Notes: generated from the sequence alone by a model not told the origin. 64,000 nt of DNA from Flavobacterium wongokense (GCF_021608265.1 NZ_JAKIHP010000002.1:620001-684000); one strand, 5' to 3'. Numbered from the stretch's first letter, positions 8,510-19,337 are shown. Program-made: numbers and translations.

Positions 8510-9205
8510 ATGGCAGAGAAAATCGTTTCCACAAAAGACAATTTACAAATCCTTCACGAAGACAATCACATCATTGTCGTTAATAAACGTGTGGGTGATA
8601 TTGTACAGGGTGACAAAACCGGTGACAAACCTTTGTCTGAAGTGGTCAAGGAATACATCAAGGAAAAGTATAACAAACCCGGAGAAGTGTTTCTGGGTGT
8701 GGTCCACAGGCTCGATCGTCCTACAACCGGCATTGTAGTTTTTGCACGAACTTCGAAAGCATTGGAAAGACTGAATGCAATGTTCAGCAACCGCGAAACC
8801 CAGAAAACCTATTGGGCTGTTGTTAAAAACAAACCGCCAAAAGAACAGGATACCTTAGTTCATTATCTGAAACGGAATGAAAAAAACAATACCTCCAAGG
8901 CGCATTTAAAGGAAGTTCCTGAAAGCAAAAAAGCCAGCCTCGATTATAAGATCATTAAAACGCTGGACAATTATTTTGCTTTGGAAATCAATCTTCATAC
9001 CGGACGACACCACCAAATCAGGGCGCAGCTATCTGCAATTGGCAGCCCTATAAAAGGCGATTTGAAATACGGCTTCGACCGCAGTAATCCTGACGGCGGC
9101 ATCCATCTGCATGCAAGGAAACTATCCTTCATACACCCTGTATCCAAAGAGCCACTTGAAATCATTGCCAATACTCCAAATGAGGTAATTTGGAATCTGA
9201 TTTAA
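8510..9205 (+). CDS. RluA-family RNA pseudouridine synthase
   Basis: This 231-residue enzyme carries the RluA/RluC/RluD signature VHRLDRPTTG with catalytic Asp69, followed by YWAVV and the late motif LHTGRHHQIRAQL. It isomerises specific uridines in rRNA or tRNA; the target base cannot be deduced. It lacks an N-terminal S4 domain, so it is a compact member. It sits 5 bp after panB, a pairing I recall from other Flavobacteriaceae, although no functional link is evident. Confidence 0.93.
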   Translation: MAEKIVSTKDNLQILHEDNHIIVVNKRVGDIVQGDKTGDKPLSEVVKEYIKEKYNKPGEVFLGVVHRLDRPTTGIVVFARTSKALERLNAMFSNRETQKTYWAVVKNKPPKEQDTLVHYLKRNEKNNTSKAHLKEVPESKKASLDYKIIKTLDNYFALEINLHTGRHHQIRAQLSAIGSPIKGDLKYGFDRSNPDGGIHLHARKLSFIHPVSKEPLEIIANTPNEVIWNLI

Positions 9206-9305
9206 TGTTAAAATTATAGAACTTTTTCTGTTAAATTTGAAAACCTCTTTATCCTAAAAATTCTATATTTACCTTTAGTTTCTAACCCTATAAATGATAC
9301 CTGCT

Positions 9306-10640
9306 ATGAAAAAATTAATTTTAACCTTCGGCCTGCTGATTGGTTTGAGCGCAACCGCGCAAGAACATTTCTCGGGAATAAGTACTTCGAACCGCGTCGG
9401 AATACTTAATGGTTCGCTAAATCCCGCAGAATTTGCAAATCTTTCTAAAAAATTTGAAATCAATTTTATCGGAGTCAGCCTTGATGTAGCCAATAATAAA
9501 GTTGGTTTCAGCGATTTGGTTTCGGGAGATGATCTTGAAACCTTAATTTTTACCGGAAACGATCCTGTCAACATGCGTTTTGACGGACAAATAATGGGTC
9601 CTGGTTTTGCCACTAAATGGTTTGGCTGGGGTTTTGCAATTACCACCAAAGCCAATGCAAAATTTGATGTTGTGGATGTTGACCCAACTATCGGACAGGC
9701 TATAGTAAACGATAATCTGATATTAAATACCACTTTATTGGACAATCCTGGTAACCAAAGGGTAAGTGGAACATCGTATGGCGAAATTGGCTTGTCTGTG
9801 GCAAAACAGCTTGTAAATACTGAAAACCATAGCTTTAACGCTGGTATTACCTTAAAGATATTATTCCCAGGTTCCTATTCGAATGCCGGTTTGAAAGATT
9901 TAAATGGTACGATTACCCAAAATGCCACCGGCGCTTATTTGACAACCAATGCTCCGGCTACCCTTAACATAGCCTATTCCGGAAACCTTGCCGACAGTTT
10001 TACCAACTTCAATGATTACAGCAAATCCATTTTTGGCGGACTCAACGGTTTTGCAGGTGACATTGGTGTAACCTACGAATGGAAGGATGGCAATAACGGT
10101 TACAAACTAAAAGCTGGTGCTTCCATCAGGAATATCGGAAGCATGACTTTTAAGGATGATAACAATTACAACACCAATTACACTTTGAATATCCCAACCA
10201 CCAATCCATTGGATTTAAGCCAGTTTTCGGATGTTGATAATTTAAGTGAAGTCGAACAGATTTTATTGGACGGAGGTTATCTGACTGAAACCCGTAATAA
10301 AACCGATTTCAAGGTAAACCTGCCAACAACCTTTTCGCTATATGCCGATTTAAAGATTATCCCAAAATTTTATGTGACGGGTTATTTGCAGCAAAGAATG
10401 AAAAAAGATGACAGCGATAACCAAATCACTGCTAAGAATATCGTGTCTTTGACTCCAAGGTTTAACATAGGGATTTTTGAGGCCTATGTTCCGTTTTCAC
10501 ATGATGATGTTTCGGGAACGAATGTGGGTGCAGGTTTTAGATGGTTCGGATTTTATTTAGGTTCAAATTCCATCTTTACTTCGTTGGCTGATGGTAAACA
10601 AGCCGATGCTTACATCGGATACCGACTTGGTTTTTTATAA
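9306..10640 (+). CDS. DUF5723-type outer-membrane beta-barrel protein
   Basis: The ATG at 9306 gives a classic signal peptide (MKKLILTFGLLIGLSATAQ); an ATG 12 bp upstream would only add four residues before it. The mature part begins with a strong SNRVGILNGSLNPAEFANL segment and then shows alternating hydrophobic strands to the end (ADAYIGYRLGFL), typical of an outer-membrane barrel. I assign it to DUF5723 from memory. The function is unknown; PorV/FadL-like barrels are the nearest structural analogy. It is monocistronic by spacing. Confidence 0.7.
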   Translation: MKKLILTFGLLIGLSATAQEHFSGISTSNRVGILNGSLNPAEFANLSKKFEINFIGVSLDVANNKVGFSDLVSGDDLETLIFTGNDPVNMRFDGQIMGPGFATKWFGWGFAITTKANAKFDVVDVDPTIGQAIVNDNLILNTTLLDNPGNQRVSGTSYGEIGLSVAKQLVNTENHSFNAGITLKILFPGSYSNAGLKDLNGTITQNATGAYLTTNAPATLNIAYSGNLADSFTNFNDYSKSIFGGLNGFAGDIGVTYEWKDGNNGYKLKAGASIRNIGSMTFKDDNNYNTNYTLNIPTTNPLDLSQFSDVDNLSEVEQILLDGGYLTETRNKTDFKVNLPTTFSLYADLKIIPKFYVTGYLQQRMKKDDSDNQITAKNIVSLTPRFNIGIFEAYVPFSHDDVSGTNVGAGFRWFGFYLGSNSIFTSLADGKQADAYIGYRLGFL

Positions 10641-10677
10641 AATAATAAAGTTGAATTTTAAATGTTAAAAACGTAAC

Positions 10678-12030
10678 TTGCTGAACCAATTCAGCCAAGT
10701 TATGACTTTTAAGACCGATGTAAATTACCGAAAACAGACTTTAATAAAATTACTGAATTGTGTTCAGGCACACGAAAAGGAAATCACAAACGCGCTTTAT
10801 GCCGATTTCAAGAAACCTGAATTTGAAGCTGTTTTAAGCGAAACCGCTTATATCGTTTCAGAACTTACCCACACCATTAAAAATATCAATAAATGGGCAA
10901 AACCAAGAATGGTTTTGCCTTCTCTTTTAAATTTCCCTTCAACAGATTATATTTATAAGGAACCCTATGGAAAAGTGCTGATTATAGCACCGTGGAATTA
11001 TCCGTATCAATTGGCATTATGCCCTTTGATTGCAGCTGTGGCTGCAGGAAACCAGGTTGTGGTAAAACCTTCAGAACTGACTCCAAACACTTCAAAAATT
11101 GTTGCCAAAATAATAAATGAAGTATTTGCCAAAAGCCATGTCGAGTGCATTGAAGGCGATCATAATGTAGCTCAGGAACTATTATCGCAACGTTGGGATT
11201 ATATTTTTTTTACAGGAAGTGTGGCTGTCGGGAAAATTGTAGCCAAAGCTGCAGCCGAAAACCTGACTCCGGTTACACTCGAGCTCGGTGGAAAAAACCC
11301 ATGCATCATCGATGAAACAGCCAATCTGAAAGTTGCAGCCAAAAGAATCGTATGGGGCAAATTCCTGAATGCCGGCCAAACCTGCATTGCTCCTGATTAT
11401 CTATTGGTTTCCCAAAAAGTAAAACCTGCCTTTATTGATTTACTAAAAACGGAGATTACCAATGCCTATGGTAACCCGAAGGATTCACCCGATTTTCCGC
11501 GAATCATAAATGGGAAAAACTGGTTGCGGTTAGCCCAAATGTTGCAAAACGAAAAGATACTATGTGGTGGTGAAACCAATGAAACCGATTTTTATATTGC
11601 TCCAACACTACTGGACGAACCCAAGCCGGACAGCCTCGTTATGAAAGACGAAATCTTTGGCCCGATACTTCCAATCCTGTCATTCAAAAATGAAAAGGAA
11701 CTGCAGGAGATCATTACACAATATGAAAAACCATTATCGCTTTTTATTTTTACGGAAAACCAATCATTTGCCCGGAAAATAATACGTGATTTTTCGTTTG
11801 GCGGTGGCTGCATTAACGATACCGTAATTCATTTTTCAAATAGCAGGCTGCCGTTTGGAGGTGTTGGCCATAGTGGTATCGGAGCCTATCACGGCAAACG
11901 CAGTTTTGATACTTTTTCGCATCAGAAACCTGTGGTAAAAAAAGGAAATTGGCTAGATATTCCTATAAGATATGCGCCGTATAATGGAAAACTTAAAAAT
12001 TTAAGGCGATTACTAAAATGGCTAAGTTAA
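10678..12030 (+). CDS. NAD(P)-dependent aldehyde dehydrogenase (ALDH3-like)
   Basis: The product oxidises an aldehyde to the acid. The catalytic Cys236 lies in NAGQTCIAPDY and the general base Glu202 in VTLELGGKNP; APWNYPYQL and FTGSVAVGK are the cofactor-binding segments. At 450 residues, with a hydrophobic C-terminal end (RRLLKWLS), it resembles the short fatty-aldehyde/ALDH3 group. The start is probably the TTG at 10678, because the codons after it align with the helical N-terminus of the family; the first ATG (10702) would remove part of that helix. The substrate is not predictable from context. Confidence 0.9.
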   Translation: MLNQFSQVMTFKTDVNYRKQTLIKLLNCVQAHEKEITNALYADFKKPEFEAVLSETAYIVSELTHTIKNINKWAKPRMVLPSLLNFPSTDYIYKEPYGKVLIIAPWNYPYQLALCPLIAAVAAGNQVVVKPSELTPNTSKIVAKIINEVFAKSHVECIEGDHNVAQELLSQRWDYIFFTGSVAVGKIVAKAAAENLTPVTLELGGKNPCIIDETANLKVAAKRIVWGKFLNAGQTCIAPDYLLVSQKVKPAFIDLLKTEITNAYGNPKDSPDFPRIINGKNWLRLAQMLQNEKILCGGETNETDFYIAPTLLDEPKPDSLVMKDEIFGPILPILSFKNEKELQEIITQYEKPLSLFIFTENQSFARKIIRDFSFGGGCINDTVIHFSNSRLPFGGVGHSGIGAYHGKRSFDTFSHQKPVVKKGNWLDIPIRYAPYNGKLKNLRRLLKWLS

Positions 12031-12036
12031 TTTCTT

Positions 12037-12044
12037 TATTTTTG
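12037..12044 (+). promoter_or_regulatory. Probable promoter -7 element of the hybrid histidine kinase
   Basis: TATTTTTG matches TAnnTTTG and lies 28 bp before the TTG start at 12073. I see no clear -33 TTG at the normal spacing. Confidence 0.4.
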
Positions 12045-12072
12045 AATTAATCCTAAACAAAACCAAACTTAA

Positions 12073-15000
12073 TTGAACGAATTTTTTACTTTTTCAAACA
12101 CCAACAATCTGATCATCATAGCGGTTTTGCTATTGTTACTTTACGGTGCCTATTTTGCGACCAGCAATTCGTTAAAAACCAAATTAAACCTCAGGAATCA
12201 ATCCGAATTAGAACCAAAAGAACAGCAATTTGAATTATACCTGCTCTTCTTTGGAATTACAATTCCGTTGGTTGAAGCCATACTCGAGATTTTCCATGTC
12301 AGGAAAGCAAGTTTTTTGGTTCCCAATGTCCTTATCGGAATGGGGCTGATTACTTTTTACCTGCTTTGCACACGGACACGGTTTTTTGCGCGTCACATCA
12401 ACTCGGTTTTTTTGCTTTGCTATTTTGGTTATTTCGGGCTTATCGTTCATTATCTTTTCTTTAGGGAGTTTGAGCTGATCTGTTATGTAAGCCTTGTGCT
12501 TATTTACTTCCTCTCCTATTTCGTGCTTAAGAATATTTTGCATTACTGGCTGTTTGTCATTACCTGTCTAATGCTTCTGATAAGTTCTTATGGTTTCGAA
12601 TTGATTCCGCATAGTTACACCATAATACTTATTTGTGCCCTTATCTTAACGACAACAATCCATACGGCAAGGCATTTGGCACTGATTGAGACCCGAAATA
12701 AATTCCTTTTCACCAACATGATTGTGCACAAAGGAAATTCGTTGATTATCACCACAGACCGTTCCGGTCAGGTCTCGTTTTGCAGCGAATCGATCAAGGA
12801 TATTCTTGGTTATAGTGCGGATGAAGTTTTGGGAATGGGATTTTGGAAACTTACCGAAGACCCTGAATTTGTTGGGGAAGACTACCATAACGATTATGTC
12901 GACGACCGCCTTTACATTAGAAAACTCAAATGCAAAAATGGCGATTACAAATACATCCAGTGGAAGGACAAGAAATATTCCGATGATGTTGTCATCGGAA
13001 TTGGCCAGGACGTTACCGAACAGGTTAACATCGAAAATCAATACCGAAGCCTTATCGAATCGGCAGCCGATTTGATTTATGAAATCGATTTGACTTCTAC
13101 GATAACCTATGTCAACCAGTTTACCGAAAAAACGCTGGGTTATGCGAAAGATGAAATCCTAAACAAACATTTCTTCAAATTCATAAGGCATGACTATGTT
13201 GATTATGTAGTCGATTTTTATAAAGATATTCCAAAGCAGGCCAATGAATACAACGATTTGGTTTTTCCAATTGTCAAAAAGGACCACGATTCCATCTGGG
13301 TTTCCCAAAAAGTAACGCTAAAGAAAAACGAGAATGGCGAAGTTGTAGGTTTTTCAGCTATTGCGAGAGATATTACTTTGGTAAAAAGCCTTGAAATTGA
13401 ACATTACAACCGAAGCAAAAAAGTTAGGATACACAACGAAACCTTGAAAATCCTGACCTCGCAAAGTTATTCCAACAAAGACACCTTTAACGGAATCCTT
13501 CGAAACATCCTTAAGATTGCCAGTACGAATTGCAGCATTGACCGCGTTAGTTACTGGACTTTCCACAAAGAAGGCATTCGTTGTGAAAGTATGTATTACC
13601 TGAATAGCGACCGTTTTGAAAAGAATTTTGTCATCGACAGGGAACGGCATCCTGTTTATTTTAAAACGATGGAAACCGGCGTACAGATTGTGGCTTCCAA
13701 TGTATACGACAACTTAGCGACACAGGAACTTTGTTTTGAATATTTCCCAAAAAACGACATCAAATCACTGTTGGACACACCAATCCTGATTAATGGGGAA
13801 ATCATCGGGATTTTGTGTTTTGAAAAAATCGAAATGGCAACAGAATGGGATAATGAAGACATCAACTTCTCGCGCTCGATTGCCGATTTGATTGCCATTG
13901 CCATCGAATCACAACTGCTTTTGGAATCGGATAAAAAGCTTTCCTATAAGAGTGAAATCCTGACTGTAATCAATAAAAACACCCAGAAGTTCCTGATGTC
14001 AAAAAACACCGAGGAAATATTCCAGGGAATTTTGGGAACCATTGGAAACGTAATACAGGTTGACCGATTGTCATTCTTTGAGAATAATGCAGCCAGTAAA
14101 GCACTAATCCAAAAATACCGCTGGTCGGGTGAAACGAAATCCCTCTCTGAACTAAATCCATTAATAATGGAAGTTCCCTACGCTCAAGTGACTGACGTAA
14201 TGGAATGCATGCTTCACAACAAACCTTACTTTACGATTACACGGAAAATAAAAAATGAAGTCACAAAAGAATTCTTTGAAAGACTGGATACCAAGTCGAT
14301 TTTGTTCCTGCCAATCTTTGTCAAAAAAGAATTATATGGACTAATTGTATTCGTGGTAACACAAAACGAAAGGGAATGGACAACCGATGAAGTAAGTACG
14401 TTGCAGACTTTGGCCAATAACATTTCCTATGCCATCGAAAGGAACCTCAACGAAGCCATAATTAAGGAAAGTGAGGAAAAATTCAGGCTGCTTGCCAGCA
14501 ACATTCCCGGAACGGTACACCTTTCGAAATATGATGACAAATGGTCAAAAATCTATTTGAATGATGAAATCAAAAAACTGACTGGTTATCCAAAAGAGGA
14601 TTTCCTGCAAGGCAAAATCTATTATATCGATTTGGTGCATCCTGATGATTTAAAAATCGTAAAGGCCAAAGCCGATGAATTATTCAAAAACAAGCAAAAA
14701 ATCCATTTAATCTACCGAATCATCAATAAAGCCGGGCATTATGTTTGGGTTGAGGAATTTGGCGAGCCTATTTTCAAAGATGGAGCTATAGAATATATCG
14801 TTGGTATTTTCATCGACATTACACAAAGGATGGAAGCTGAGGAAGCCATCAAGGCAAAGAATTATGCTGAAGCTGCCAACAGGGCAAAATCGGAATTCCT
14901 TGCCAATATGAGCCACGAAATAAGAACACCGCTGAATGGCATCATCGGATTTACCGAACTTTTGATGAATTCAAACCTTGAGGAAATCCAGAAAAAGTAT

Positions 15001-16026
15001 ATGGATACCATCAATCAGTCGGCCAATTCTTTAATGGAGGTTATCAATAACATCCTTGATTTCTCAAAAATCGAATCCGGGAAATTGGAGCTCAATGTAG
15101 AGAAGGTAAATGTCATTGAGATCACAAACCAGGTTGTGGATCTGATTAAATACGAAGCCAACCTGAAAAACCTTCAGATTAATTTGGAAATCGACCAAAA
15201 TGTTCCAAAATATATTGAAGTTGATTACATCCGTTTGAAACAGGTCCTGATTAATTTATTGAGCAATGCAGTGAAGTTTACCGAAAAAGGTGCAGTCGAT
15301 TTGAAAGTCTCCGTTTTTGAAATGATTGACGAAAATAAAATCCAGCTGAAATTCCTGGTAAAAGACACCGGAATTGGCATCAAAAAGAAAAACCAACTCA
15401 AAATCTTTGAGGCGTTTTCACAGGAGGACAATTCGACAACCAAAAAATTTGGCGGAACCGGTTTAGGGCTTTCCATTTCCAACAAACTGCTGAGCCTGAT
15501 GAACAGCCAGCTGGAACTTGCAAGCACATTTGGCGAAGGAAGCGAATTTAGTTTTGTGCTTCAGGTTGCGCATTCCCACCAACAGGCTCCGGATAAGATT
15601 AAGGATGCCGTTCAAAAAATTCCTTCGGCTGAAAACATTGTAACCAACGATGAAAAGACTATCTTTATAGTAGAAGACAACAAAATCAACATGTTCCTGG
15701 CAAAGACGTTGGTAAAGCAGATTGTGCCAAATGCTACGATTTTTGAATTGGAAAACGGGAAAGATGCCTTGGAAAAAACCCAGCAATTATTGCCCGATCT
15801 GATTCTGATGGATATTCAGATGCCAGTAATGAATGGTTATGATTCCACTCAGGAAATCAGGAAGATTCCGGATGCACAAAACATTCCAATCATCGCACTC
15901 ACAGCCGGAACCATTGTTGGCGAAAAGGAAAAATGCATTGAATACGGAATGAACGATTATATTCCGAAGCCAATAGACAAAGAGCATTTGATAAGGATAA
16001 TGAGTCAGTGGATCAACAACAACTAA
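12073..16026 (+). CDS. Membrane hybrid sensor histidine kinase with PAS and GAF domains
   Basis: The 1317-residue protein starts at a TTG. About six to seven transmembrane helices occupy residues 8-205. Two PAS domains follow (about 215-325, with [13 protein letters not shown], and 330-445), then two GAF domains (about 455-625 and 630-800) and a third PAS domain (about 805-930). The kinase core has phosphoacceptor His948 in [12 protein letters not shown] and an ATPase domain with [10 protein letters not shown]. It ends in a receiver domain with Asp1247 (LILMDIQMP). It therefore autophosphorylates and passes phosphate to its own receiver. There is no downstream HPt or DNA-binding partner nearby, so the output is unknown. 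The metallopeptidase gene starts 13 bp later and may share the transcript. Confidence 0.92.
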   Translation: MNEFFTFSNTNNLIIIAVLLLLLYGAYFATSNSLKTKLNLRNQSELEPKEQQFELYLLFFGITIPLVEAILEIFHVRKASFLVPNVLIGMGLITFYLLCTRTRFFARHINSVFLLCYFGYFGLIVHYLFFREFELICYVSLVLIYFLSYFVLKNILHYWLFVITCLMLLISSYGFELIPHSYTIILICALILTTTIHTARHLALIETRNKFLFTNMIVHKGNSLIITTDRSGQVSFCSESIKDILGYSADEVLGMGFWKLTEDPEFVGEDYHNDYVDDRLYIRKLKCKNGDYKYIQWKDKKYSDDVVIGIGQDVTEQVNIENQYRSLIESAADLIYEIDLTSTITYVNQFTEKTLGYAKDEILNKHFFKFIRHDYVDYVVDFYKDIPKQANEYNDLVFPIVKKDHDSIWVSQKVTLKKNENGEVVGFSAIARDITLVKSLEIEHYNRSKKVRIHNETLKILTSQSYSNKDTFNGILRNILKIASTNCSIDRVSYWTFHKEGIRCESMYYLNSDRFEKNFVIDRERHPVYFKTMETGVQIVASNVYDNLATQELCFEYFPKNDIKSLLDTPILINGEIIGILCFEKIEMATEWDNEDINFSRSIADLIAIAIESQLLLESDKKLSYKSEILTVINKNTQKFLMSKNTEEIFQGILGTIGNVIQVDRLSFFENNAASKALIQKYRWSGETKSLSELNPLIMEVPYAQVTDVMECMLHNKPYFTITRKIKNEVTKEFFERLDTKSILFLPIFVKKELYGLIVFVVTQNEREWTTDEVSTLQTLANNISYAIERNLNEAIIKESEEKFRLLASNIPGTVHLSKYDDKWSKIYLNDEIKKLTGYPKEDFLQGKIYYIDLVHPDDLKIVKAKADELFKNKQKIHLIYRIINKAGHYVWVEEFGEPIFKDGAIEYIVGIFIDITQRMEAEEAIKAKNYAEAANRAKSEFLANMSHEIRTPLNGIIGFTELLMNSNLEEIQKKYMDTINQSANSLMEVINNILDFSKIESGKLELNVEKVNVIEITNQVVDLIKYEANLKNLQINLEIDQNVPKYIEVDYIRLKQVLINLLSNAVKFTEKGAVDLKVSVFEMIDENKIQLKFLVKDTGIGIKKKNQLKIFEAFSQEDNSTTKKFGGTGLGLSISNKLLSLMNSQLELASTFGEGSEFSFVLQVAHSHQQAPDKIKDAVQKIPSAENIVTNDEKTIFIVEDNKINMFLAKTLVKQIVPNATIFELENGKDALEKTQQLLPDLILMDIQMPVMNGYDSTQEIRKIPDAQNIPIIALTAGTIVGEKEKCIEYGMNDYIPKPIDKEHLIRIMSQWINNN

Positions 16027-16039
16027 AAAACAGCATATC

Positions 16040-16894
16040 ATGAAATGGGACAAACAAGACAGCGGGAATTTTGAAGACCGTAGAGGAATGTCAGGAGGAA
16101 AAAAAGCACTTCTTGGCGGAGGAGCCATTGGAATAATCGTTTTACTCCTCAACATGTTTGGTGGTGAAACCGGGCAAAGCATTGGTAACATTATTGAACA
16201 AACGCAGGGAACACAAACAGAGGAACAAACCCAAACCAGGGAATTATCTGCCGAAGAAAAACAACTGGGCGATTTTGCGGAATCCTGTTTTGTGTACAAT
16301 ACCAAAACCTGGAACACGATTTTTAATGACAATAACATGGATTTTGAAGAACCGGGAATGGTCCTTTTCGACGACGGCGTTGAAACTGCTTGTGGCAGCG
16401 CGACTTCGGCAGCTGGTCCGTTTTATTGTCCCGGCGATAAAAAAATCTACATGGATTTACGCTTTTTTGAAGAACTGAAATCGCGTTTTGGTGCCGAAGG
16501 CGGCGACTTTGCCATTGCCTATGTAATTGCGCACGAAATGGGGCATCACATCCAGAAGCTTATGGGAACATCCGATAAAGTGCGTCAACTCCAGGCCGGA
16601 AGAAGTGAAGCTGAAGCGAACAAACTTTCTGTTTGTTTGGAACTGCAGGCCGATTTTTATGCCGGAGTTTGGGCACATTACAACAAGGACTTACTAGAAG
16701 AAGGTGATATTGACGAAGCTTTAAGTGCTGCCAATGCCGTTGGTGACGATGCCATTCAAAAAAGAATGCAGGGACATGTGGTTCCCGACAGCTTTACACA
16801 CGGAACCTCAAAGCAGCGTATCGAATGGTTTATGAAGGGATATAATACCGGCGATATTTCAGAAGGAGATACTTTTAAGGCGTTGTTGGATTAA
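16040..16894 (+). CDS. YpfJ-family putative neutral zinc metallopeptidase
   Basis: This 284-residue protein has a short charged N-terminus (MKWDKQDSGNFEDRRG), one membrane anchor at about residues 26-38 and an extracytoplasmic zinc-peptidase domain. The motif HEMGHH begins at residue 165, and ELQADFYAGVWAHY downstream carries the probable third metal ligand. FYCPGDKKIYMD is also family-typical. The substrate is unknown. It overlaps the last 4 bp of the convergent yifB gene. Confidence 0.9.
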   Translation: MKWDKQDSGNFEDRRGMSGGKKALLGGGAIGIIVLLLNMFGGETGQSIGNIIEQTQGTQTEEQTQTRELSAEEKQLGDFAESCFVYNTKTWNTIFNDNNMDFEEPGMVLFDDGVETACGSATSAAGPFYCPGDKKIYMDLRFFEELKSRFGAEGGDFAIAYVIAHEMGHHIQKLMGTSDKVRQLQAGRSEAEANKLSVCLELQADFYAGVWAHYNKDLLEEGDIDEALSAANAVGDDAIQKRMQGHVVPDSFTHGTSKQRIEWFMKGYNTGDISEGDTFKALLD

Positions 16895-18426
16895 CCCAAC
16901 CATCCATCCCGATCCAAACTCCTATACTGTATTGCTTCAGCAATATGGCTTGAATTGACTGTTTCTGAAGCTTCCAAATCGGCGATGGTCCTAGAGACTT
17001 TCAAAATCCTGTCAAAGGCTCGTGCCGAAAGGTTCAGGCGTTCCATGGCGGTTTTTAAAAGCTGTAGCGAAATTTCATCAAGTGCGCAATATTCGCGGAT
17101 GTGTTTGGTATTCATCTGTGCATTGTAATGGATGTTATCAAATTCTGCAAAGCGTTGTGACTGGATTTCCCGGGCTTTCGTAACTCGTTTTCTAATCTCA
17201 ATACTGCTCTCACCTTTTCGGATTTCGGTGAGTTTGTCAAACGGAACCGGCGTAACTTCAATATGGATGTCAATACGATCCAATAAAGGCCCCGAAATCC
17301 TGCTCAGATAGCGCTGCATTTCAGCTGGTGATGAACTTACAGGTGCATCAGGGTCATTGAAATAACCTCCGGGACTCGGATTCATGCTGGCAACCAGCAT
17401 AAACGACGAAGGATAGGTAATGGTAAATTTTGCCCTCGAAATGGTCACTTCCCTATCTTCCAAAGGCTGTCGCATAACTTCAAGTACTTCCCTTTTAAAT
17501 TCAGGCAGTTCATCCAAAAACAAAACGCCGTTATGTGCCAAGGATATTTCTCCCGGTTGCGGAAAACTTCCTCCGCCCACCAGAGAAACAGAAGAAGCAG
17601 TATGATGTGGACTCCGAAACGGACGTTGATTCATCAAACCGATGTCTTTTACCTTTCCGGCTACGCTGTGGATTTTGGTTGTTTCCAGCGCCTCGTTCAT
17701 GGTCATTGGCGGCAGGATGCTTGGCAGACGTTTTGCCAGCATTGTTTTCCCTGAACCTGGCGGACCAATAAGGATAATGTTATGTCCGCCGGAAGCTGCT
17801 ATTTCCATGCAACGCTTGATACTTTCCTGCCCTTTGACATCGGCGAAATCGAACTCAGGAAAATCCAAAGTCTTATAGAACTCTTCCTGTATGTTAATTA
17901 TAGTGGGTTCAATGCTTCCGTTTCCTTCAAAAAAATCAATAACCTGCAATACATTTTCCACACCGTAAACATCCAAGCCCGAAACTATGGCTGCTTCCTT
18001 GACATTCTGAATCGGCAGGAACAATCCCTTAAAGCCTTCCTCCTTTGCCTTTATGGCAATAGACAAAGCACCTTTGATAGGTTGCAATCCTCCGTCAAGC
18101 GACATTTCACCCATGATTAAATACTGGTCAACGGCATCGGATTTTATCTGACCCGAAGCAGTCAGGATTCCTATTGCCAAAGTTAAATCATAGGCTGAGC
18201 CTTCCTTTCGCAAATCGGCCGGAGCCATATTGATGGTGATTTTCTTTACCGGAAGATTGTATCCGTTATTCTTTAAGGCCGCTGCAATACGGTAGCTGCT
18301 TTCCTTTATGGCATTATCGGGCAAACCGACCAAATGATAGCCAACGCCTTTATCAATATTAACTTCTACCGTGATAGTTGTTGCTTCCACTCCAAATACG
18401 GCACTGCCAAAAACTTTTACTAACAT
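16891..18426 (-). CDS. YifB/ComM family Mg-chelatase-like AAA+ ATPase
   Basis: The product is a 511-residue member of the ComM/YifB family, hexameric helicases that assist branch migration during natural transformation in some bacteria. An N-terminal Lon-protease-like fold (VEVNIDKGVGYHLVGLPDNA) is followed by the AAA+ domain with Walker A GPPGSGKT (221-228) and Walker B NGVLFLDELPEF. The C-terminal lid contains LSARAFDRILKVSRTIADLE. The length is normal. The DNA-processing role is inferred from the family. It stands alone, converging on the metallopeptidase gene. Confidence 0.93.
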   Translation of the reverse strand: MLVKVFGSAVFGVEATTITVEVNIDKGVGYHLVGLPDNAIKESSYRIAAALKNNGYNLPVKKITINMAPADLRKEGSAYDLTLAIGILTASGQIKSDAVDQYLIMGEMSLDGGLQPIKGALSIAIKAKEEGFKGLFLPIQNVKEAAIVSGLDVYGVENVLQVIDFFEGNGSIEPTIINIQEEFYKTLDFPEFDFADVKGQESIKRCMEIAASGGHNIILIGPPGSGKTMLAKRLPSILPPMTMNEALETTKIHSVAGKVKDIGLMNQRPFRSPHHTASSVSLVGGGSFPQPGEISLAHNGVLFLDELPEFKREVLEVMRQPLEDREVTISRAKFTITYPSSFMLVASMNPSPGGYFNDPDAPVSSSPAEMQRYLSRISGPLLDRIDIHIEVTPVPFDKLTEIRKGESSIEIRKRVTKAREIQSQRFAEFDNIHYNAQMNTKHIREYCALDEISLQLLKTAMERLNLSARAFDRILKVSRTIADLEASETVNSSHIAEAIQYRSLDRDGWLG

Positions 18427-18516
18427 CTATGCTATTTACCACTAAAATAGCACAATCTTTCAAAAACAAGGTGGGCAAAAACTATACATTTTCATTTGGC
18501 CTAAGCCTTATTATTA

Positions 18517-18572
18517 TTACAAAATGTAAAACAAAACAAACTTTTTGTAAAGTTTATTTGTCGATTTGTAAA
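18517..18572 (+). promoter_or_regulatory. Candidate operator sites upstream of the membrane protein/XRE pair
   Basis: A perfect palindrome TTACA-AAA-TGTAA lies at 18517-18529. Two direct copies of TTTGTAAA (18544-18551 and 18565-18572) are exactly 21 bp apart, two helical turns, and the second lies between the -33 and -7 elements. Such spacing suits autoregulation by the encoded XRE repressor. This is inferred from pattern only. Confidence 0.35.
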
Positions 18573-18588
18573 ATATAATATACTTTTG
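18557..18588 (+). promoter_or_regulatory. Promoter of the membrane protein/XRE pair
   Basis: TACTTTTG at 18581-18588 matches TAnnTTTG, with TTTG at 18557-18560, 20 bp upstream. The ATG follows 24 bp later. Confidence 0.6.
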
Positions 18589-18612
18589 ATTTGAAATTAA
18601 ATTCATAACATC

Positions 18613-19092
18613 ATGAAAACAAACTTTTTATTCCCAAACAAATTCAAAACATTAGGCTGGATATTATTCATCCCGTCATTTGTCATTTCGTTATTGATTT
18701 CAGTCCTGAACATTAATACAGACAGTTATTTGAAAATTAAGGTTTTTGCCTTGGTAAATGACGAAATGTTCAACAAAAACTCCTATTTTTCGATAATAGA
18801 AAATAGCGTCTTTGACGAATTATTATTATTCGGATTAATCATTGGTGGTATTTTAATTGGTTTTTCCAAACTAAAAATCGAAGACGAGTTTACTTCAAAA
18901 ATACGATATGAAAGCCTGGTATGGGCATCTTATGTAAACTACGGCTTGATTCTGCTCTTTACTATTTTTATCTTTGGAATATCTTATTTAAATGTCCTTT
19001 TCTACAACACTTTTGCAATGTTGTTCTTTTTTATCATTCGTTTTCATTACCAAATTTACAAACTCAATAAAGCATCGGACAATGACGAATAA
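18613..19092 (+). CDS. Hypothetical four-helix membrane protein paired with an XRE regulator
   Basis: The 159-residue protein has four predicted membrane helices (about residues 13-33, 70-88, 103-122 and 127-143) and short charged loops. I do not recognise a functional family; this layout resembles the small membrane proteins often encoded next to a compact XRE repressor. The gene overlaps the regulator start by 11 bp (regulator ATG at 19082), so the two are almost certainly co-translated. Codon use looks similar to neighbouring genes. Confidence 0.65.
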   Translation: MKTNFLFPNKFKTLGWILFIPSFVISLLISVLNINTDSYLKIKVFALVNDEMFNKNSYFSIIENSVFDELLLFGLIIGGILIGFSKLKIEDEFTSKIRYESLVWASYVNYGLILLFTIFIFGISYLNVLFYNTFAMLFFFIIRFHYQIYKLNKASDNDE

Positions 19093-19282
19093 TCTCAAAG
19101 TTTTGAGAGCTATTAAAAATATCTCTCAGGAAGAACTGGCAAAACAAATCCAGGTTAGCAGGCAGACCATCAATGCAATGGAAAAAGGGAAATATGTTCC
19201 TTCAACAGTTTTGGCGTTAAAACTGGCGCGCTTTTTTGAAAAACCTGTCGAAGAAATTTTTAGTCTAGACACTGAAGATTAA
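19082..19282 (+). CDS. Compact XRE-family transcriptional regulator (YgzD/YozG-like)
   Basis: From the ATG at 19082 the protein is 66 residues: a single helix-turn-helix with ISQEELAKQIQVSRQTINAM, then a C-terminal FEKPVEEIF helix. This is the whole-protein architecture of the YgzD/YozG type. It should bind DNA as a dimer and most likely controls its own operon and the membrane protein before it. An in-frame ATG at 18992 would add 30 hydrophobic codons inside the preceding gene and is rejected. Confidence 0.85.
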   Translation: MTNNLKVLRAIKNISQEELAKQIQVSRQTINAMEKGKYVPSTVLALKLARFFEKPVEEIFSLDTED

Positions 19283-19337
19283 TACAAATCTTAAACAAAT
19301 CTTAAGATATTTTTTTTTTTTAATAATTGTTCATTGA

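Noticed and set aside
15787..16338. A minus-strand frame spanning the kinase/metallopeptidase junction
   Set aside because: Antisense to two well supported genes and without family resemblance.
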